The position numbers and the translations under genes are program-made. Shown here one piece after another: positions 33,654 to 42,538 of a DNA stretch of 64,000 nt; position 1 is the stretch's first letter, and every line of letters starts with the position of its first letter. The notes under the pieces are model-generated. The model had not been told where the DNA came from, ran no database searches, and was given only the letters and a program-made list of their open reading frames with translations. The DNA is from Dehalococcoidia bacterium (GTDB lineage Bacteria; Chloroflexota; Dehalococcoidia; SpSt-223): the NCBI GenBank assembly GCA_026003895.1, contig BPIC01000001.1, forward strand, positions 186,001 through 250,000. The letters run 5' to 3'.

Positions 33654-34963
33654 CCGGCGATCCCCGACCGGCTGCGCCGGCGGCGCTCCTCGTCCTCAAG
33701 CGGTTCGGTGCCAATCACCTCGCGAGCGGCCAACGCCGCAAGCTGCGCGTCGGTGACCCCGAGCAGCCCTCCGAGAACGTCGGCGTTGTGTTGCCCATAG
33801 GTGGGAGCAGCGCGGTAGTCGATCGGCGGCGACTTGGACAGGCGGACCGCCTGGAGCGGGTGAGGATAGACGCCACACTCGGGATGGTCGAGCTCCGTGA
33901 AGAACGCTCGCGCGTGCAGTTGCGGATCGGCGAGCACTTCGGCATACTGCGCCGCCGCCTCGGCAGGAATACCGGCGGCCTGCAGCCGGTCGGCCACGGC
34001 ATGCTTCTCCTGCGGGGCGGTCCAGGCGGCAACAGCGGCGTCGATCTCGGCACGCCCGGCGAGCCGCGCTGGAATGGTCGCGTAGCGCTCGAGGAAATCG
34101 GTCCGCCCCATGAGTTCGAAAAGCCGCCGCGCTTCGGCGTCGGTCCGGCAACAGATCGCTACCCAAGCGTCGTCACCGGCGCAGGGATACACGTTCCACG
34201 GCACCGCCTCGGGGTTGCTATTTCCCCGTGGGACCGGTTGACGGCCATTCATGGTGTATTCGGCGAAAGCCTCGGGCAAGAGCGGGGGGCTCACCTCGCT
34301 CAACGCGACCTCGATGTACTGGCCTTGACCGGTGCGGCGGCGGTGGAACAGCGCCGCGACCACCACGAAGGCGCCGGTGATCGCCGCAATCGGGTCGCCG
34401 TAGGTGCCGCCTGGTTCCGGCTCGTCCTCGCCTTCGTAGTTGAGGAGGAGGCCTTGGCCGCAGAGCGCCATCACTTGATTGCCCCACGCGGTGTAGTCGC
34501 GATACGGGCCGGTCGAGCCGAATGCGGGGAGCGACACTTGGATGATGTCGGGCCGGATCGGCTTCAGCTGGTCATAATCGACGCCAAAGCGCGTTGTCGT
34601 GCCCGCCTTGTAGTTATCGACGACCACATCGGAGATTTTGACCAGCTCTTTGAAGAGGGCGACGCCCTCGGGGTCGGCAAGGTTGAGCGTGATTCCGAGC
34701 TTGTTCTTGTTGAACTCGTTGTACTGGGAGTTGCGCTCCCAGGGGCGGCGGCCGGGCTCGTTATTTGGCATGTTGCCGGAGGCACCCCACGCCCATTTGC
34801 TCCAGCCGCGGTGGGTATCGAGGTACTGGATCGACTCGACGTGGATCACCTCGGCGCCCATCTCGGCGAGGTAGGCGGTCATCCGTGGGCCGGCCCACGC
34901 GGTCGTGAAATCGAGGACACGGATGCCACGCAGGGCGCCCGGCACGGTCGTCAAGAGGCTCAT
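33650..34963 (-). CDS. CoA transferase, family III (CaiB/BaiF-like)
   Basis: A 437-residue enzyme of the CaiB/BaiF family: IRVLDFTTAWAGPRMTAYLA and EMGAEVIHVES at the start, NLADPEGVALFKELVKISDV, then the middle GSTGPYRDYTAWGNQVMALC and the C-terminal WVAICC and QAAGIPAEA motifs. Where formyl-CoA transferase has its catalytic Asp (GYD-x-x-x-Q-A), this protein has WGNQ, as in a related subgroup whose chemistry is less clear. Substrate unknown. ATG 34963 overlaps the upstream CoA transferase stop by 4 bases, so the two are made together. Confidence 0.85.
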   Translation of the reverse strand: MSLLTTVPGALRGIRVLDFTTAWAGPRMTAYLAEMGAEVIHVESIQYLDTHRGWSKWAWGASGNMPNNEPGRRPWERNSQYNEFNKNKLGITLNLADPEGVALFKELVKISDVVVDNYKAGTTTRFGVDYDQLKPIRPDIIQVSLPAFGSTGPYRDYTAWGNQVMALCGQGLLLNYEGEDEPEPGGTYGDPIAAITGAFVVVAALFHRRRTGQGQYIEVALSEVSPPLLPEAFAEYTMNGRQPVPRGNSNPEAVPWNVYPCAGDDAWVAICCRTDAEARRLFELMGRTDFLERYATIPARLAGRAEIDAAVAAWTAPQEKHAVADRLQAAGIPAEAAAQYAEVLADPQLHARAFFTELDHPECGVYPHPLQAVRLSKSPPIDYRAAPTYGQHNADVLGGLLGVTDAQLAALAAREVIGTEPLEDEERRRRSRSGIAG

Positions 34964-36159
34964 CCGGTCACTCCTTCGGCGCGCAAGGCAAGGAGATCGT
35001 CGGGGCGGTAGCCGAGCTCGCCGCGCAGGATTTCGTCGGCGTGCTGGTCGAGGAGCGGCGCCGGTCGGCGCAACTCCCACGGCGTTTCACTCAGGATGGC
35101 GGGCGGCCCGGTCAGCGTAATCTCGCCCAGCACGGGGTGAACCATCGTCCGGAAATAGCCGCGGGCCCGAAACTGCGGGTCGTCGAGCACTTCGGCGATC
35201 GTGTTGAACGGAGCGATCGGCACGCCGTGCTGCTGAGCGAGGTCGAACACCTCTTGCTTGGTGTGGCTCAGGAACCAAGGGAGGAAGGCAACTTCGAGCT
35301 CTTCGAGCCGCTCGATGCGGCCACGCTGGGTGGCAAGCTGGGGGTCTCGGCCATACTCCTCGAGATCGGCCATCCGGCAAAAGCGCGGCCATTGGAGGTC
35401 GGTGACGAGCAGCGAAACATAGCCGTCGATCACCGGCATGACGATTGGCGGGAAGCGCAGCGGCCGCCGGCCGGCGCGGGCGCGGCCGCCGCCGTTCCAA
35501 TAGGCAACGCTCAGCATGTTCTGGTCGGAGATCATCACTGCCGCCTCGAGGATCGAGACGTCAACGACCTGTCCCTCGCCGGTCACGTCGGCGTGGTAGA
35601 GCGCGACCATGGTTCCCCAAGCGGCGTGCAGCCCGCCAACAAACTCAGTCTGCCGGCCCGGGTATTTCACCGGCTCGCGGTCGGGCTCGCCGGCAGCGAT
35701 CAAGAAGCTCGACCGAGCGGCGATCGTCAGATCGGTCGCCTGCCGCTGAGCAGCAGGGCCAGTCGCGCCGAACGGAGTCACCGAGGTGAGGACGAGGCGC
35801 GGATTGACCGCAGCCAGATCGTCCCAGCCGAGCCGCCAGCTGGCCATCGTCCCCGGCGGGAAGCTCTCCACGAGCGCATCCGCCTTCGCGGCGAGCCGGA
35901 GAACAATCTCGCGGCCGCTTGGCGTCGAGGGGTCGACGACGACCGAGCGCTTGTTGGTGTTCAGGTGGATGAAGAGACCGCTCTTCTCGGGGTGGGGAAC
36001 GTCGCCCGGAAAGGGGCCGAGGCGGCGCGCCGGATCACCACCGGGGCGCTCCAGTTTGATGACATCCGCGCCAAGATCGGCGAGTTGCTTGGTCGCAAAG
36101 GGGCCGGCGATGCCTTCGCTGAGGTCGATCACCCGCACGCCGTCGAGTGGGCCGGGCAT
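34960..36159 (-). CDS. CoA transferase, family III (CaiB/BaiF-like)
   Basis: A 399-residue family III CoA transferase: LDGVRVIDLSEGIAGPFATK, LGADVIKLERPGGDPARRLG, NKRSVVVD, ADALVESFPPGTM and GPAAQRQATDLTIAARSSFL, in which the Asp is in the place of the catalytic residue of formyl-CoA transferase. ETEFVGGLHAAWG-type and HGVPIAPFNTIAEVLDDPQF motifs follow. Paired tandem genes of this class often form heteromers, for example in aromatic or dicarboxylic acid degradation, so a two-subunit enzyme is plausible. ATG 36159 has GGAGGA upstream and a strong promoter. Confidence 0.87.
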   Translation of the reverse strand: MPGPLDGVRVIDLSEGIAGPFATKQLADLGADVIKLERPGGDPARRLGPFPGDVPHPEKSGLFIHLNTNKRSVVVDPSTPSGREIVLRLAAKADALVESFPPGTMASWRLGWDDLAAVNPRLVLTSVTPFGATGPAAQRQATDLTIAARSSFLIAAGEPDREPVKYPGRQTEFVGGLHAAWGTMVALYHADVTGEGQVVDVSILEAAVMISDQNMLSVAYWNGGGRARAGRRPLRFPPIVMPVIDGYVSLLVTDLQWPRFCRMADLEEYGRDPQLATQRGRIERLEELEVAFLPWFLSHTKQEVFDLAQQHGVPIAPFNTIAEVLDDPQFRARGYFRTMVHPVLGEITLTGPPAILSETPWELRRPAPLLDQHADEILRGELGYRPDDLLALRAEGVTG

Positions 36160-36187
36160 AGAGAAGCTTCCTCCGTCGTATCTCCCG

Positions 36188-36216
36188 ACCATACGCGGCG
36201 GCGGCGGGCGCGTCAA
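36188..36216 (-). promoter_or_regulatory. Promoter of the CoA transferase pair
   Basis: On the minus strand TTGACG (36216-36211), 17 bases, TATGGT (36193-36188), 29 bases before ATG 36159. Confidence 0.65.
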
Positions 36217-36257
36217 GCATGGCGGGCGCTATGATGCCACCGCGAGGGGAGCCGTCG

Positions 36258-36530
36258 ATGACGATTACTGCGAATCGCTGCGCCCGCTGCGGAGGACCGG
36301 TCTACGCGCACCAGCGGTTTTGCGAGCAGTGCGGGGCGCCCGTGGGAGCGTCGCCGGGCGCGGCGGCGCCGGTCGGCCAACCTGGCTCGGTCGCGCCGCA
36401 GCGGCAATCGGGGATGACCGGTTGCTGCGTGGCGGCGGTTGTCGGGTTCCTCATCGTGTTCTGCTTTGGCTTGGCGCTCGCCGCGCTCGCCGCCTACCTG
36501 CTCAGTCCAAGCTTTTCGTTCGGCCCCTAA
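36258..36530 (+). CDS. Small zinc-ribbon membrane protein
   Basis: A 90-residue protein: an N-terminal zinc ribbon, NRCARCGGPVYAHQRFCEQC (two CxxC), a short Pro/Gly/Ala linker and one transmembrane helix near the C-terminus (CVAAVVGFLIVFCFGLALAA). Similar 'zinc ribbon plus one helix' proteins are common in high-GC bacteria and lack a known role. The 18924 protein has the same layout plus an outer domain. ATG 36258 has GAGGGGAG 7 bases upstream; TATGAT (36230-36235) is a possible -10. Confidence 0.65.
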   Translation: MTITANRCARCGGPVYAHQRFCEQCGAPVGASPGAAAPVGQPGSVAPQRQSGMTGCCVAAVVGFLIVFCFGLALAALAAYLLSPSFSFGP

Positions 36531-36819
36531 AGCCATTCGACGGCGACCGCCGATGGCTCTGGTAGCGCATCGCACCCGGGCGGCAGCCGCGTGCCGCCAC
36601 GCTCGGTGATGGCACTCAGGGATCAGACTCGTGACACCCGGGCACCTGCGGCGAGGCGCCGTTGGCGGCCGCACCGTCGCTCCGGCACACGACCGGCCGC
36701 AGCGGGGAAAGCGACCGGCAGCCCCCGACGCCGCGGAGGATCGTCTCGAGCCTGCGCGGCGTTCGTTGCTCGGCACCGGGACATCCGTCCGACCGCCGAG
36801 CGCAAGCTGCCAGGGTGGC
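36531..36819. other. 289-base gap between convergent genes
   Basis: No gene is seen. Near the left end GCCAT (36532-36536) and ATGGC pair around an inner CGGCG/CGCCG stem, a hairpin without a T tract, perhaps marking the 3' end of the small zinc-ribbon gene. Confidence 0.4.
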
Positions 36820-37905
36820 TCAGGCGATCGTCACTTCCTGACAGAGATAAACGTCCTGAATGGCATTCAGCAAGGCGACGCCCTCGTTCATCGGCTTTTG
36901 GAATGCCTTGCGGCCGCTGATCAATCCCATGCCACCGGCGCGCTTGTTGATCACGGCGGTGCGCACCGCTTCGGCGAGGTCGTTCGATCCGGACGCGCCG
37001 CCCGAGTTGATCAGCCCGGCGCGGCCCATGTAGCAGTTGACCACCTGATAGCGGCAGAGATCGATGGGGTGGTCGGTCGTCAACTGCGTGTACACGAGCT
37101 TGTTTGTCTGGCCGTACTTGACGCCGTTGACATTCAGGGCGCCATACCCGTTGTTGTTCTCGGGCAGCTTCTGCTTGATGATGTCCGCCTCGATCGTCAC
37201 CCCGAGGTGGTTCGCTTGGCCGGTGAGGTCGGCGGCGACGTGGTAGTCCTTGTCGGCCTTGAAGGCGCTATTGCGCAGGTAGCACCAGAGGACGGTGAAC
37301 ATGCCAAGCTCATGTGCCTGAGCGAAGGCTTGGCTGATCTCCACGATCTGGCGGCTGCTTTCTTCGCTTCCGAAATAGATGGTGGCGCCGATCCCCGCTG
37401 CGCCGAGGTTCCAGGCCTGCTTGACGCTCGCGAACAGGATTTGATCGTACTTGTTCGGGTAGGTCAGCAGCTCGTTGTGGTTGATCTTGACAATGAACGG
37501 GATCTTGTGGGCATAGCGCCGGCTGACCGCGCCGAGGACGCCGAGGGTCGAGGCGACGGCGTTACAGCCACCCTCAATGGCCAACTTGACGATGTTCTCG
37601 GGGTCGAAATAGGCCGGGTTGGGAGCGAAGCTGGCGCCAGCGCTATGCTCGACGCCCTGGTCGACGGGCAAGATGCTGACGTACCCCGTGCCGGCCAGCC
37701 GCCCGGTGTGGAACAACGCGTGCAGGTTGCGCAGCGTCTGACTGTTGCGGTCGCTCGGCTGAAAGACGGTATCGAGAAAGTCGGGACCGGGCAGGTGCAG
37801 CAGCGATCGGTCGACGGTGCGCGATTGGTGCGTGAGCAACGACTCCGCTTCGTCGCCCAACAGGCTGGCAATGCGGTCGATGGCCCGTTCGCTCGCGATA
37901 ACCAT
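36820..37905 (-). CDS. fbaB: Class I fructose-bisphosphate aldolase (archaeal/FbaB type)
   Basis: A 361-residue Schiff-base aldolase of the DhnA/FbaB group that splits fructose-1,6-bisphosphate. Motifs: [77 protein letters not shown], and the C-terminal phosphate-binding [14 protein letters not shown] with [12 protein letters not shown]. The Schiff-base Lys is expected in the ADIIKQK segment. ATG 37905 has AAAGGAG upstream. The leader holds GGGGCC/GGCCCC (37942-37956), and a CATAAT box (37968-37963) lies further up. It could serve gluconeogenesis with the sugar genes elsewhere in this window. Confidence 0.88.
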   Translation of the reverse strand: MVIASERAIDRIASLLGDEAESLLTHQSRTVDRSLLHLPGPDFLDTVFQPSDRNSQTLRNLHALFHTGRLAGTGYVSILPVDQGVEHSAGASFAPNPAYFDPENIVKLAIEGGCNAVASTLGVLGAVSRRYAHKIPFIVKINHNELLTYPNKYDQILFASVKQAWNLGAAGIGATIYFGSEESSRQIVEISQAFAQAHELGMFTVLWCYLRNSAFKADKDYHVAADLTGQANHLGVTIEADIIKQKLPENNNGYGALNVNGVKYGQTNKLVYTQLTTDHPIDLCRYQVVNCYMGRAGLINSGGASGSNDLAEAVRTAVINKRAGGMGLISGRKAFQKPMNEGVALLNAIQDVYLCQEVTIA

Positions 37906-38049
37906 GGGGGCACACTCCTTTGTGGCTCGTCGGGACGTGCTGGGGCCTCCGGCCCCGCGATCATTATGCACCGTCTGCTCGCGACCACGCTCGCCCGGCC
38001 GCCTCTGCCGACCCGCTAGGATTCACCGTCTCGATGAGGAGGTGAGAGA

Positions 38050-38565
38050 ATGGCCATGCGGCTGGTGGTGGTGGCGGCGCTCGCGGCGACGATCGGGCTG
38101 GGGGCGGGATTCGGGCTCGGCCGGCCGGCGCAGATCGATGCCCAAGCTGGGGCGCCGGCGATCGTTGGCACCTTTTTCATTCGAACGTCAGCCGACCCGA
38201 CGCTGCCGCCCTCGTATGCGACGGCCACGTTCATGCGCGACGGCAATATCGTCGCGGTCTCGGCGTCGCCGCTCCAATCGCCGGGGCTGGGCTGGTGGAC
38301 GCAGACTGGGCCAAACGAGTTTTCGCTCTATACCGAATGGTTTCGGTGGTCGCCGAGCGGGGAATTGCTGGGGGTGATCCGGCATTGGGCATCCGTCACT
38401 GCCGACGAGCAGGGGTATCGCGGCACGAACTGGTCAGAATTACGCGATCCGGACGGCAACCTCATCGCCCAGAATGGCACCACCACAACCGCCGAGCGGA
38501 TCCGGGGCGCAACCGGTGGACCGCCGATTCCCGGGCTGCCGCCTGCTGGCGCCCGGGTCGATTGA
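38050..38565 (+). CDS. Secreted protein of unknown function
   Basis: A 171-residue protein with a Sec signal peptide, RLVVVAALAATIGLGAGFGL, and a mature beta-rich domain: GTFFIRTSADPTLPPSYATA, FMRDGNIVAVSASPLQSPGL, WWTQTGPNEFSLYTEWFRWS. This repeated layout (a line on the purpose of the value, then a 'T-G-P-N-x-F' strand) recalls lipocalin-like or calycin folds of secreted Chloroflexota proteins, but I cannot name a family. Very strong SD (GAGGAGGTGAG). Confidence 0.6.
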   Translation: MAMRLVVVAALAATIGLGAGFGLGRPAQIDAQAGAPAIVGTFFIRTSADPTLPPSYATATFMRDGNIVAVSASPLQSPGLGWWTQTGPNEFSLYTEWFRWSPSGELLGVIRHWASVTADEQGYRGTNWSELRDPDGNLIAQNGTTTTAERIRGATGGPPIPGLPPAGARVD

Positions 38566-38590
38566 AAAGCTCTATACTCGGTGGTAGACT
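38562..38590 (+). promoter_or_regulatory. Promoter of the first methyltransferase gene
   Basis: TTGAAA (38562-38567), 17 bases, TAGACT (38585-38590), beginning in the stop codon of the preceding gene. Confidence 0.6.
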
Positions 38591-38641
38591 AGCACGAGAA
38601 ATGTGATGAATCGCCCGGCAGTGCCGGCAAGAGGAGCGACG

Positions 38642-39703
38642 ATGGGCCTGACCGACACGTATGTTCCTTCGGAGCAGACAAAGTTCAAGCAGGAGGACCG
38701 CGCGACGTTCGATTTTTTGAAGAATGTCAAGACGATCAGCTCCGCGGTCGTCGGCCAGGCGGCGCGCGAGCGCTATCAGGCAGCGGTGCGCGAGGCGATC
38801 GCTGCCGGTCGGCAGCCGCCGGCGACCCCACGCGAGGTTGGCGACCTGATCGAGCCGCTGTTCGAGTGGCAGGCCGACCGCTTCATCTCCCGGCAGGCGC
38901 AGGAGATGCTCTGGCCACGGCTGTTTGAAGCGCTGCTGCCAGACGAAGCGGAGTATCTGCAGCGCCTCGAAGCGCCGGTTCCCAATCCCGTCGGCAGCCT
39001 CCGGCTTGCGCCCGACATCCGGTACCCGGCTTACTATGAGATCGACTACCACATCCAGCCCGGCGGCATGCACGGCAAGCCGATGATCCCTTGGGTCATG
39101 GAGGTCGGCCGGGCCGTGTATCACTCCGGCGCGAACGATCGCTGGGAGCAGCAGACGAAGGTCGCCCGCGCCATTCCCGAGGGTCGCTACGGGCGGATCC
39201 TCGATCTTGGCTGCGGGATGGGCTCCAGCGCGATCGTCCTGAAAGAACGCTTCCCCGACGCTGAGGTGTATGGCGTCGACCTGTCCGCACCATTCCTCAA
39301 GTACGCGCACCGGTTTGCCGAGCGGTTTGGTATTGCGCTGCACCTCAGCCAGCAAAACGCCGAGTCGACCGACTTTCCGGACGGCTATTTCGATGTGGTC
39401 TCCTCGTGCATCCTCTTTCACGAGATCCCGGACGAGGCGGCCGAGAACGTCGTCCGCGAAGCGTATCGCCTCCTCGCGCCGGGGGGCATCCTGAACATCG
39501 GCGACATCGGCCCCTATCGCAAGCTCGACCCGTACCGCGCCTTTTTCTCGGACTGGCAGACAGAAAACAACGGCGAGCCCTACTGGCGCTCGCACGGAAC
39601 ACGCGATCTGGAAGCCATGTTCCGCGCCGCCGGCTTCCGGGATGTCACCCAAGCGCCGGTCGAACCGGGCGCGATCTTGTTCGCCACCCAAGGCCGCAAG
39701 TAA
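38642..39703 (+). CDS. SAM-dependent methyltransferase with helical N-terminal domain (paralogue 1)
   Basis: A 353-residue class I methyltransferase. Residues 1-130 form a helical domain (FDFLKNVKTISSAVVGQAAR, FEWQADRFISRQAQEMLWPR). A linker, YEIDYHIQPGGMHGKPMIPW, precedes the Rossmann domain with ILDLGCGMGSSAIVL (SAM motif I), VYGVDLSAPFLKYA and SCILFHEIPDEAAENVVREA. The gene at 57344 encodes a close relative with the same order and motifs. Substrate unknown; the N-terminal domain probably recognises it. ATG 38642 has GAGGAG 6 bases upstream and its own promoter. Confidence 0.8.
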   Translation: MGLTDTYVPSEQTKFKQEDRATFDFLKNVKTISSAVVGQAARERYQAAVREAIAAGRQPPATPREVGDLIEPLFEWQADRFISRQAQEMLWPRLFEALLPDEAEYLQRLEAPVPNPVGSLRLAPDIRYPAYYEIDYHIQPGGMHGKPMIPWVMEVGRAVYHSGANDRWEQQTKVARAIPEGRYGRILDLGCGMGSSAIVLKERFPDAEVYGVDLSAPFLKYAHRFAERFGIALHLSQQNAESTDFPDGYFDVVSSCILFHEIPDEAAENVVREAYRLLAPGGILNIGDIGPYRKLDPYRAFFSDWQTENNGEPYWRSHGTRDLEAMFRAAGFRDVTQAPVEPGAILFATQGRK

Positions 39704-39747
39704 GCTCCGCGCTGTCGGCCGGCGCCGTCCTGTGCCGGCCGTTTGGC

Positions 39748-39776
39748 TTGCATCTCACTGGCATGGCTTGAATACT
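39748..39776 (+). promoter_or_regulatory. Promoter of the CapA-like gene, leaderless layout
   Basis: TTGCAT (39748-39753), 17 bases, AATACT (39771-39776), then six bases to GTG 39783. Confidence 0.5.
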
Positions 39777-39782
39777 ACGCTC

Positions 39783-40976
39783 GTGGGACGACGCCGCGCC
39801 CGATGGCTCGCTGGCGGCTGTGCGCTGATCGCCGCTACCTTGGGCGCACTCGCGATGAGCAGCGCCGGCTATGTTGCGGTGCAGGGCGGCGGTGGCGAGC
39901 TGGTCGCCGCTGTGTTCGCGACCTCCACGCCGACCCCGCCGCTGCCGACCGCGACAGCCTCGCCCTCGCCCACCCCGACTTCGCCCGCAGGTGTCCGCCC
40001 ACCCGAGCTGCCTCCCCTGCGCATTACCGACGTGCTGACGACGACGCGCGCCGCGCTGCCCCTCGGAATCGATCCGGCTCGCCTGCGCACCCTCATCGTC
40101 ACCGGCGACGTCATTCCTGCCCGCTATGTGAACTACAAGCTGACGGCGCGCGGCGATTTCATTTATCCCTTCCGGGCCACGATCGACGTCCTGAAGGACG
40201 GAGATGTGCGGTTCATCAACCTCGAGACGCCGCTGCTCCGGCGCTGCCCGATCGTCACCAGCGGCTATCAGTTCTGCGGGGACGCACGCTTCGTCGAGGC
40301 GCTGAGTTGGGCGAAGATCGATATGGTCAACCTCGCCAACAACCACTCGGGCAACTACGGCTACGAGGGGGTCGAGGAGACGATCGAGCACCTCAAGGCC
40401 GCCAAGATCGGCTACACCGGCTGGGGCGAGATCGCCTACCTTGACATGCGGGGCGTACGATTCGCCTTTCTGGGCTACAACGGCGTCGGCGCAAGGCTCG
40501 ACCGCGAGAAAATTCGCCGCCAAGTCGCCGAAGCGCGGCGGACCGCCACCGTCGTTATCGTCCAGTATCACTGGGGCAAGGAGTACGTGCCGGTGCCGGC
40601 GATCGAGCCGGGGGTCGCGGAAGACGACCCCCGGGAGATTGGCCGCCTCACCATCGACGCCGGCGCGGATCTGGTTGTCGGCAATCATCCGCACGTGGTG
40701 CAAGGAATCGAGATTTACCAGGGCAAGCTGATCACCTACGCCCACGGCAATTTCGTCTTCGACCAGATGTTTCAGCGCGACGTGCGAGAAGGCGTAATCG
40801 GCCGCTACGTGTTCTACGATCGCTGGCTGGTCAGCGCCCAATATTTCCCGACGCTGATCGACGACTATACCCAACCCCGGCTGCTGCAAGGCGCGGAGGC
40901 GCAGGCAGTGATCAAGCGGATGCTCGATGCGAGCCACGAGATGATCGCGAAGCCGTTTGCGCCGCGGGGGCCGTAG
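39783..40976 (+). CDS. CapA family (poly-gamma-glutamate synthesis) protein
   Basis: A 397-residue exported protein: signal anchor (WLAGGCALIAATLGALAMSS), Thr/Pro linker rich in TPTPPLPTATASPSPTPTS, then a CapA metallophosphatase-like domain. Its motifs are TLIVTGDVIPARYVN, FINLETPLL, VNLANNHSGNYGYEGVEET, VIVQYHWGKEY, and ADLVVGNHPHVVQGIEIYQG with YAHGNFVFDQ. CapA proteins take part in surface poly-gamma-glutamate handling in bacilli, but most family members have unproven roles. GTG 39783 fits a leaderless start; no SD is seen. Confidence 0.8.
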   Translation: MGRRRARWLAGGCALIAATLGALAMSSAGYVAVQGGGGELVAAVFATSTPTPPLPTATASPSPTPTSPAGVRPPELPPLRITDVLTTTRAALPLGIDPARLRTLIVTGDVIPARYVNYKLTARGDFIYPFRATIDVLKDGDVRFINLETPLLRRCPIVTSGYQFCGDARFVEALSWAKIDMVNLANNHSGNYGYEGVEETIEHLKAAKIGYTGWGEIAYLDMRGVRFAFLGYNGVGARLDREKIRRQVAEARRTATVVIVQYHWGKEYVPVPAIEPGVAEDDPREIGRLTIDAGADLVVGNHPHVVQGIEIYQGKLITYAHGNFVFDQMFQRDVREGVIGRYVFYDRWLVSAQYFPTLIDDYTQPRLLQGAEAQAVIKRMLDASHEMIAKPFAPRGP

Positions 40977-40984
40977 CGTACACT
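40957..40984 (+). promoter_or_regulatory. Promoter of the second RidA-like gene
   Basis: TTGCGC (40957-40962), 16 bases, TACACT (40979-40984), at the end of the CapA-like gene. The leader would be about 38 bases. Confidence 0.5.
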
Positions 40985-41028
40985 GCGCGCCGCGCCCTCC
41001 CGGTGATCGGGGGGCCGGGAGAGAGGCA

Positions 41029-41418
41029 GTGTCCGCCAAAACGCTGATTGTTCCGCCCGACGTCCACCCTGCCATCGGCTACGCCCACGCCTATCGGGTC
41101 GGCGGCACCATCTACTGTGCCGGACAGGTGGCGCTTGACATCGACCGGAACCTCGTCGGTAAGGGCGATTTCGAAGCCCAGTGTGTGCAAACCTATGAGA
41201 ACCTTCGTCGGGTGCTCGCCGCGGCCGGCGCGACGATGGATGATGTGGTCAAGACCACGGTCTTTCTCACCGATCTCGAGCATCTCCCAATACTCCGAGC
41301 CGTCCGCACGCGCTTCTTCGGCGATCCGGGTCCTGCAGGCACGTTGCTCGTCGTCAAGAGCCTCGCCAACCCCGATTACCTCATCGAGCTCGAGGCGATC
41401 GCCGTCGTGAGCGGCTGA
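41029..41418 (+). CDS. RidA family protein (second copy)
   Basis: A 129-residue YjgF/RidA protein: PPDVHPAIGYAHAYRVGGTI, YCAGQVALDIDRNLVGKGDF, QTYENLRRVLAAAGATMDDV and VKTTVFLTDLEHLP. The C-terminal segment GPAGTLLVVKSLANPDYLIE keeps the acid end but lacks the Arg found in classic RidA (TVQVARLP at 547-930), so it may belong to the Rid5-7 type groups without deaminase activity. GTG 41029 has GGAGAGAGG upstream. Confidence 0.8.
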   Translation: MSAKTLIVPPDVHPAIGYAHAYRVGGTIYCAGQVALDIDRNLVGKGDFEAQCVQTYENLRRVLAAAGATMDDVVKTTVFLTDLEHLPILRAVRTRFFGDPGPAGTLLVVKSLANPDYLIELEAIAVVSG

Positions 41419-41478
41419 GCCGCGTTATGATGGCGATCGCCCGCCGGTGCGCGGAGCCATCCATCGAGGTGCAGACCG

Positions 41479-42237
41479 ATGTGCGTTCCTCCTGATGCCG
41501 AACCGCCGATTGTCTCGAACGGTGCGCCGGTCGAGACCAAGCTGATGACGCTGACGGCGAGCGACGGCAACCGATTCGCCGCCTTTGTGGCGAAAGCGCC
41601 CACCCCGACCGGGGCAGGGATCGTGATCCTGCCGGACGTGCGCGGCCTGTTTAAGTTCTACGAAGACCTCGCCGTTCGCTTCGCCGAGCAAGGGATCAAT
41701 GCGGTGGCGATCGACTACTTCGGCCGCACCGCGGGCGTCGGCGAGCGCGATGCCGATTTTCCCTTCATGGATCACGTCGCCCAGACGACGGCCGCCGGCG
41801 TTGCCGCCGACACGCGGGCGGCGGTGGAGTACCTCCGCTCCCCGGAAGGAGGCGCAAACCGGAGCATCTTCACCGTCGGCTTCTGCTTTGGCGGGGCGCA
41901 GTCGTGGCTGCAGGCGGCGAACGGCCACGGCTTGGCTGGCGCAATCGGTTTTTACGGCCGCCCTGGCCCGACGCGTGACGGCGCACCGGGCCCGGCCGCC
42001 CGAGCGAAGGAGATGACCTGCCCCGTCCTCGCCCTGATGGCCGGCGCCGATCAGGGGATCCCGCCCGAGGCAGTCGACGAACTCCGCACCGCCTTCGAGC
42101 AAGCGGGACTCCGGCACGAAGTCGTCGTCTATCCCGGCGCACCCCACAGCTTTTTCGATCGCTCCTATGAGCAGTACGCCGAAGCGTCCGCCGACGCGTG
42201 GCGGCGCTGCCTCGCCTTCATTCGGGAGAACTCCTAG
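41479..42237 (+). CDS. Dienelactone hydrolase family protein
   Basis: A 252-residue alpha/beta hydrolase of the DLH family. The catalytic Cys is in [16 protein letters not shown], the Asp in [14 protein letters not shown] and the His in [36 protein letters not shown] and [12 protein letters not shown] are family features. It may open lactone rings in aromatic breakdown or act on other esters; no catechol genes are nearby. ATG 41479. TATGAT at 41426-41431 is a possible -10 with no clear -35. Confidence 0.85.
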   Translation: MCVPPDAEPPIVSNGAPVETKLMTLTASDGNRFAAFVAKAPTPTGAGIVILPDVRGLFKFYEDLAVRFAEQGINAVAIDYFGRTAGVGERDADFPFMDHVAQTTAAGVAADTRAAVEYLRSPEGGANRSIFTVGFCFGGAQSWLQAANGHGLAGAIGFYGRPGPTRDGAPGPAARAKEMTCPVLALMAGADQGIPPEAVDELRTAFEQAGLRHEVVVYPGAPHSFFDRSYEQYAEASADAWRRCLAFIRENS

Positions 42238-42538
42238 TCCCAACCCGGAGCCCTGCCGAGGCCGCCGGCGGCAGGCGGGCGTGGCCCCTTCCTTCACCCG
42301 CTTCCGCCGGCGAGGCGCGATACGGCTCCGACCGGGAAGGGGCGCTGCCCCGACTTGGGATGGGCCGTGCGAGCACACGATGGAGACGCCGCGAGGACGC
42401 GCGGCTCGGAGGACAATCGAGAGATCCTCGATCACGGGCGGGCTGCCTTGCCGCGCCCGAGGGCAGCCGCTAAGCTTCGGCCAGAGTTCCCGAGGCCAAC
42501 AGCCTCGCCGACCGGAGCTACCGGAGGTAGACCTTCAC
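42238..42538 (+). other. 301-base leader upstream of metK
   Basis: No gene is seen. The stretch is rich in G and C and in inverted repeats, for example GCTGCC/GGCAGC near 42449-42470 and ACCGG-AGCT-ACCGG just before the SD GGAGG (42522-42526). I looked for SAM-I, SAM-II, SAM-IV and SAH riboswitch cores and saw none that is convincing. Confidence 0.35.

Noticed and set aside
33632-35011. 459-codon open frame antisense to a CoA transferase
   Set aside because: Opposite strand of a gene with clear family motifs; no motif or ribosome site of its own.
36631-38019. 462-codon open frame antisense to the class I aldolase
   Set aside because: Complementary to a conserved gene; composition is that of a codon shadow.
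42238-42538. A known SAM or SAH riboswitch
   Set aside because: GGGGCGCTGCCCC near 42340 superficially recalls the SAH core, but the rest of the consensus and its pairing are absent.
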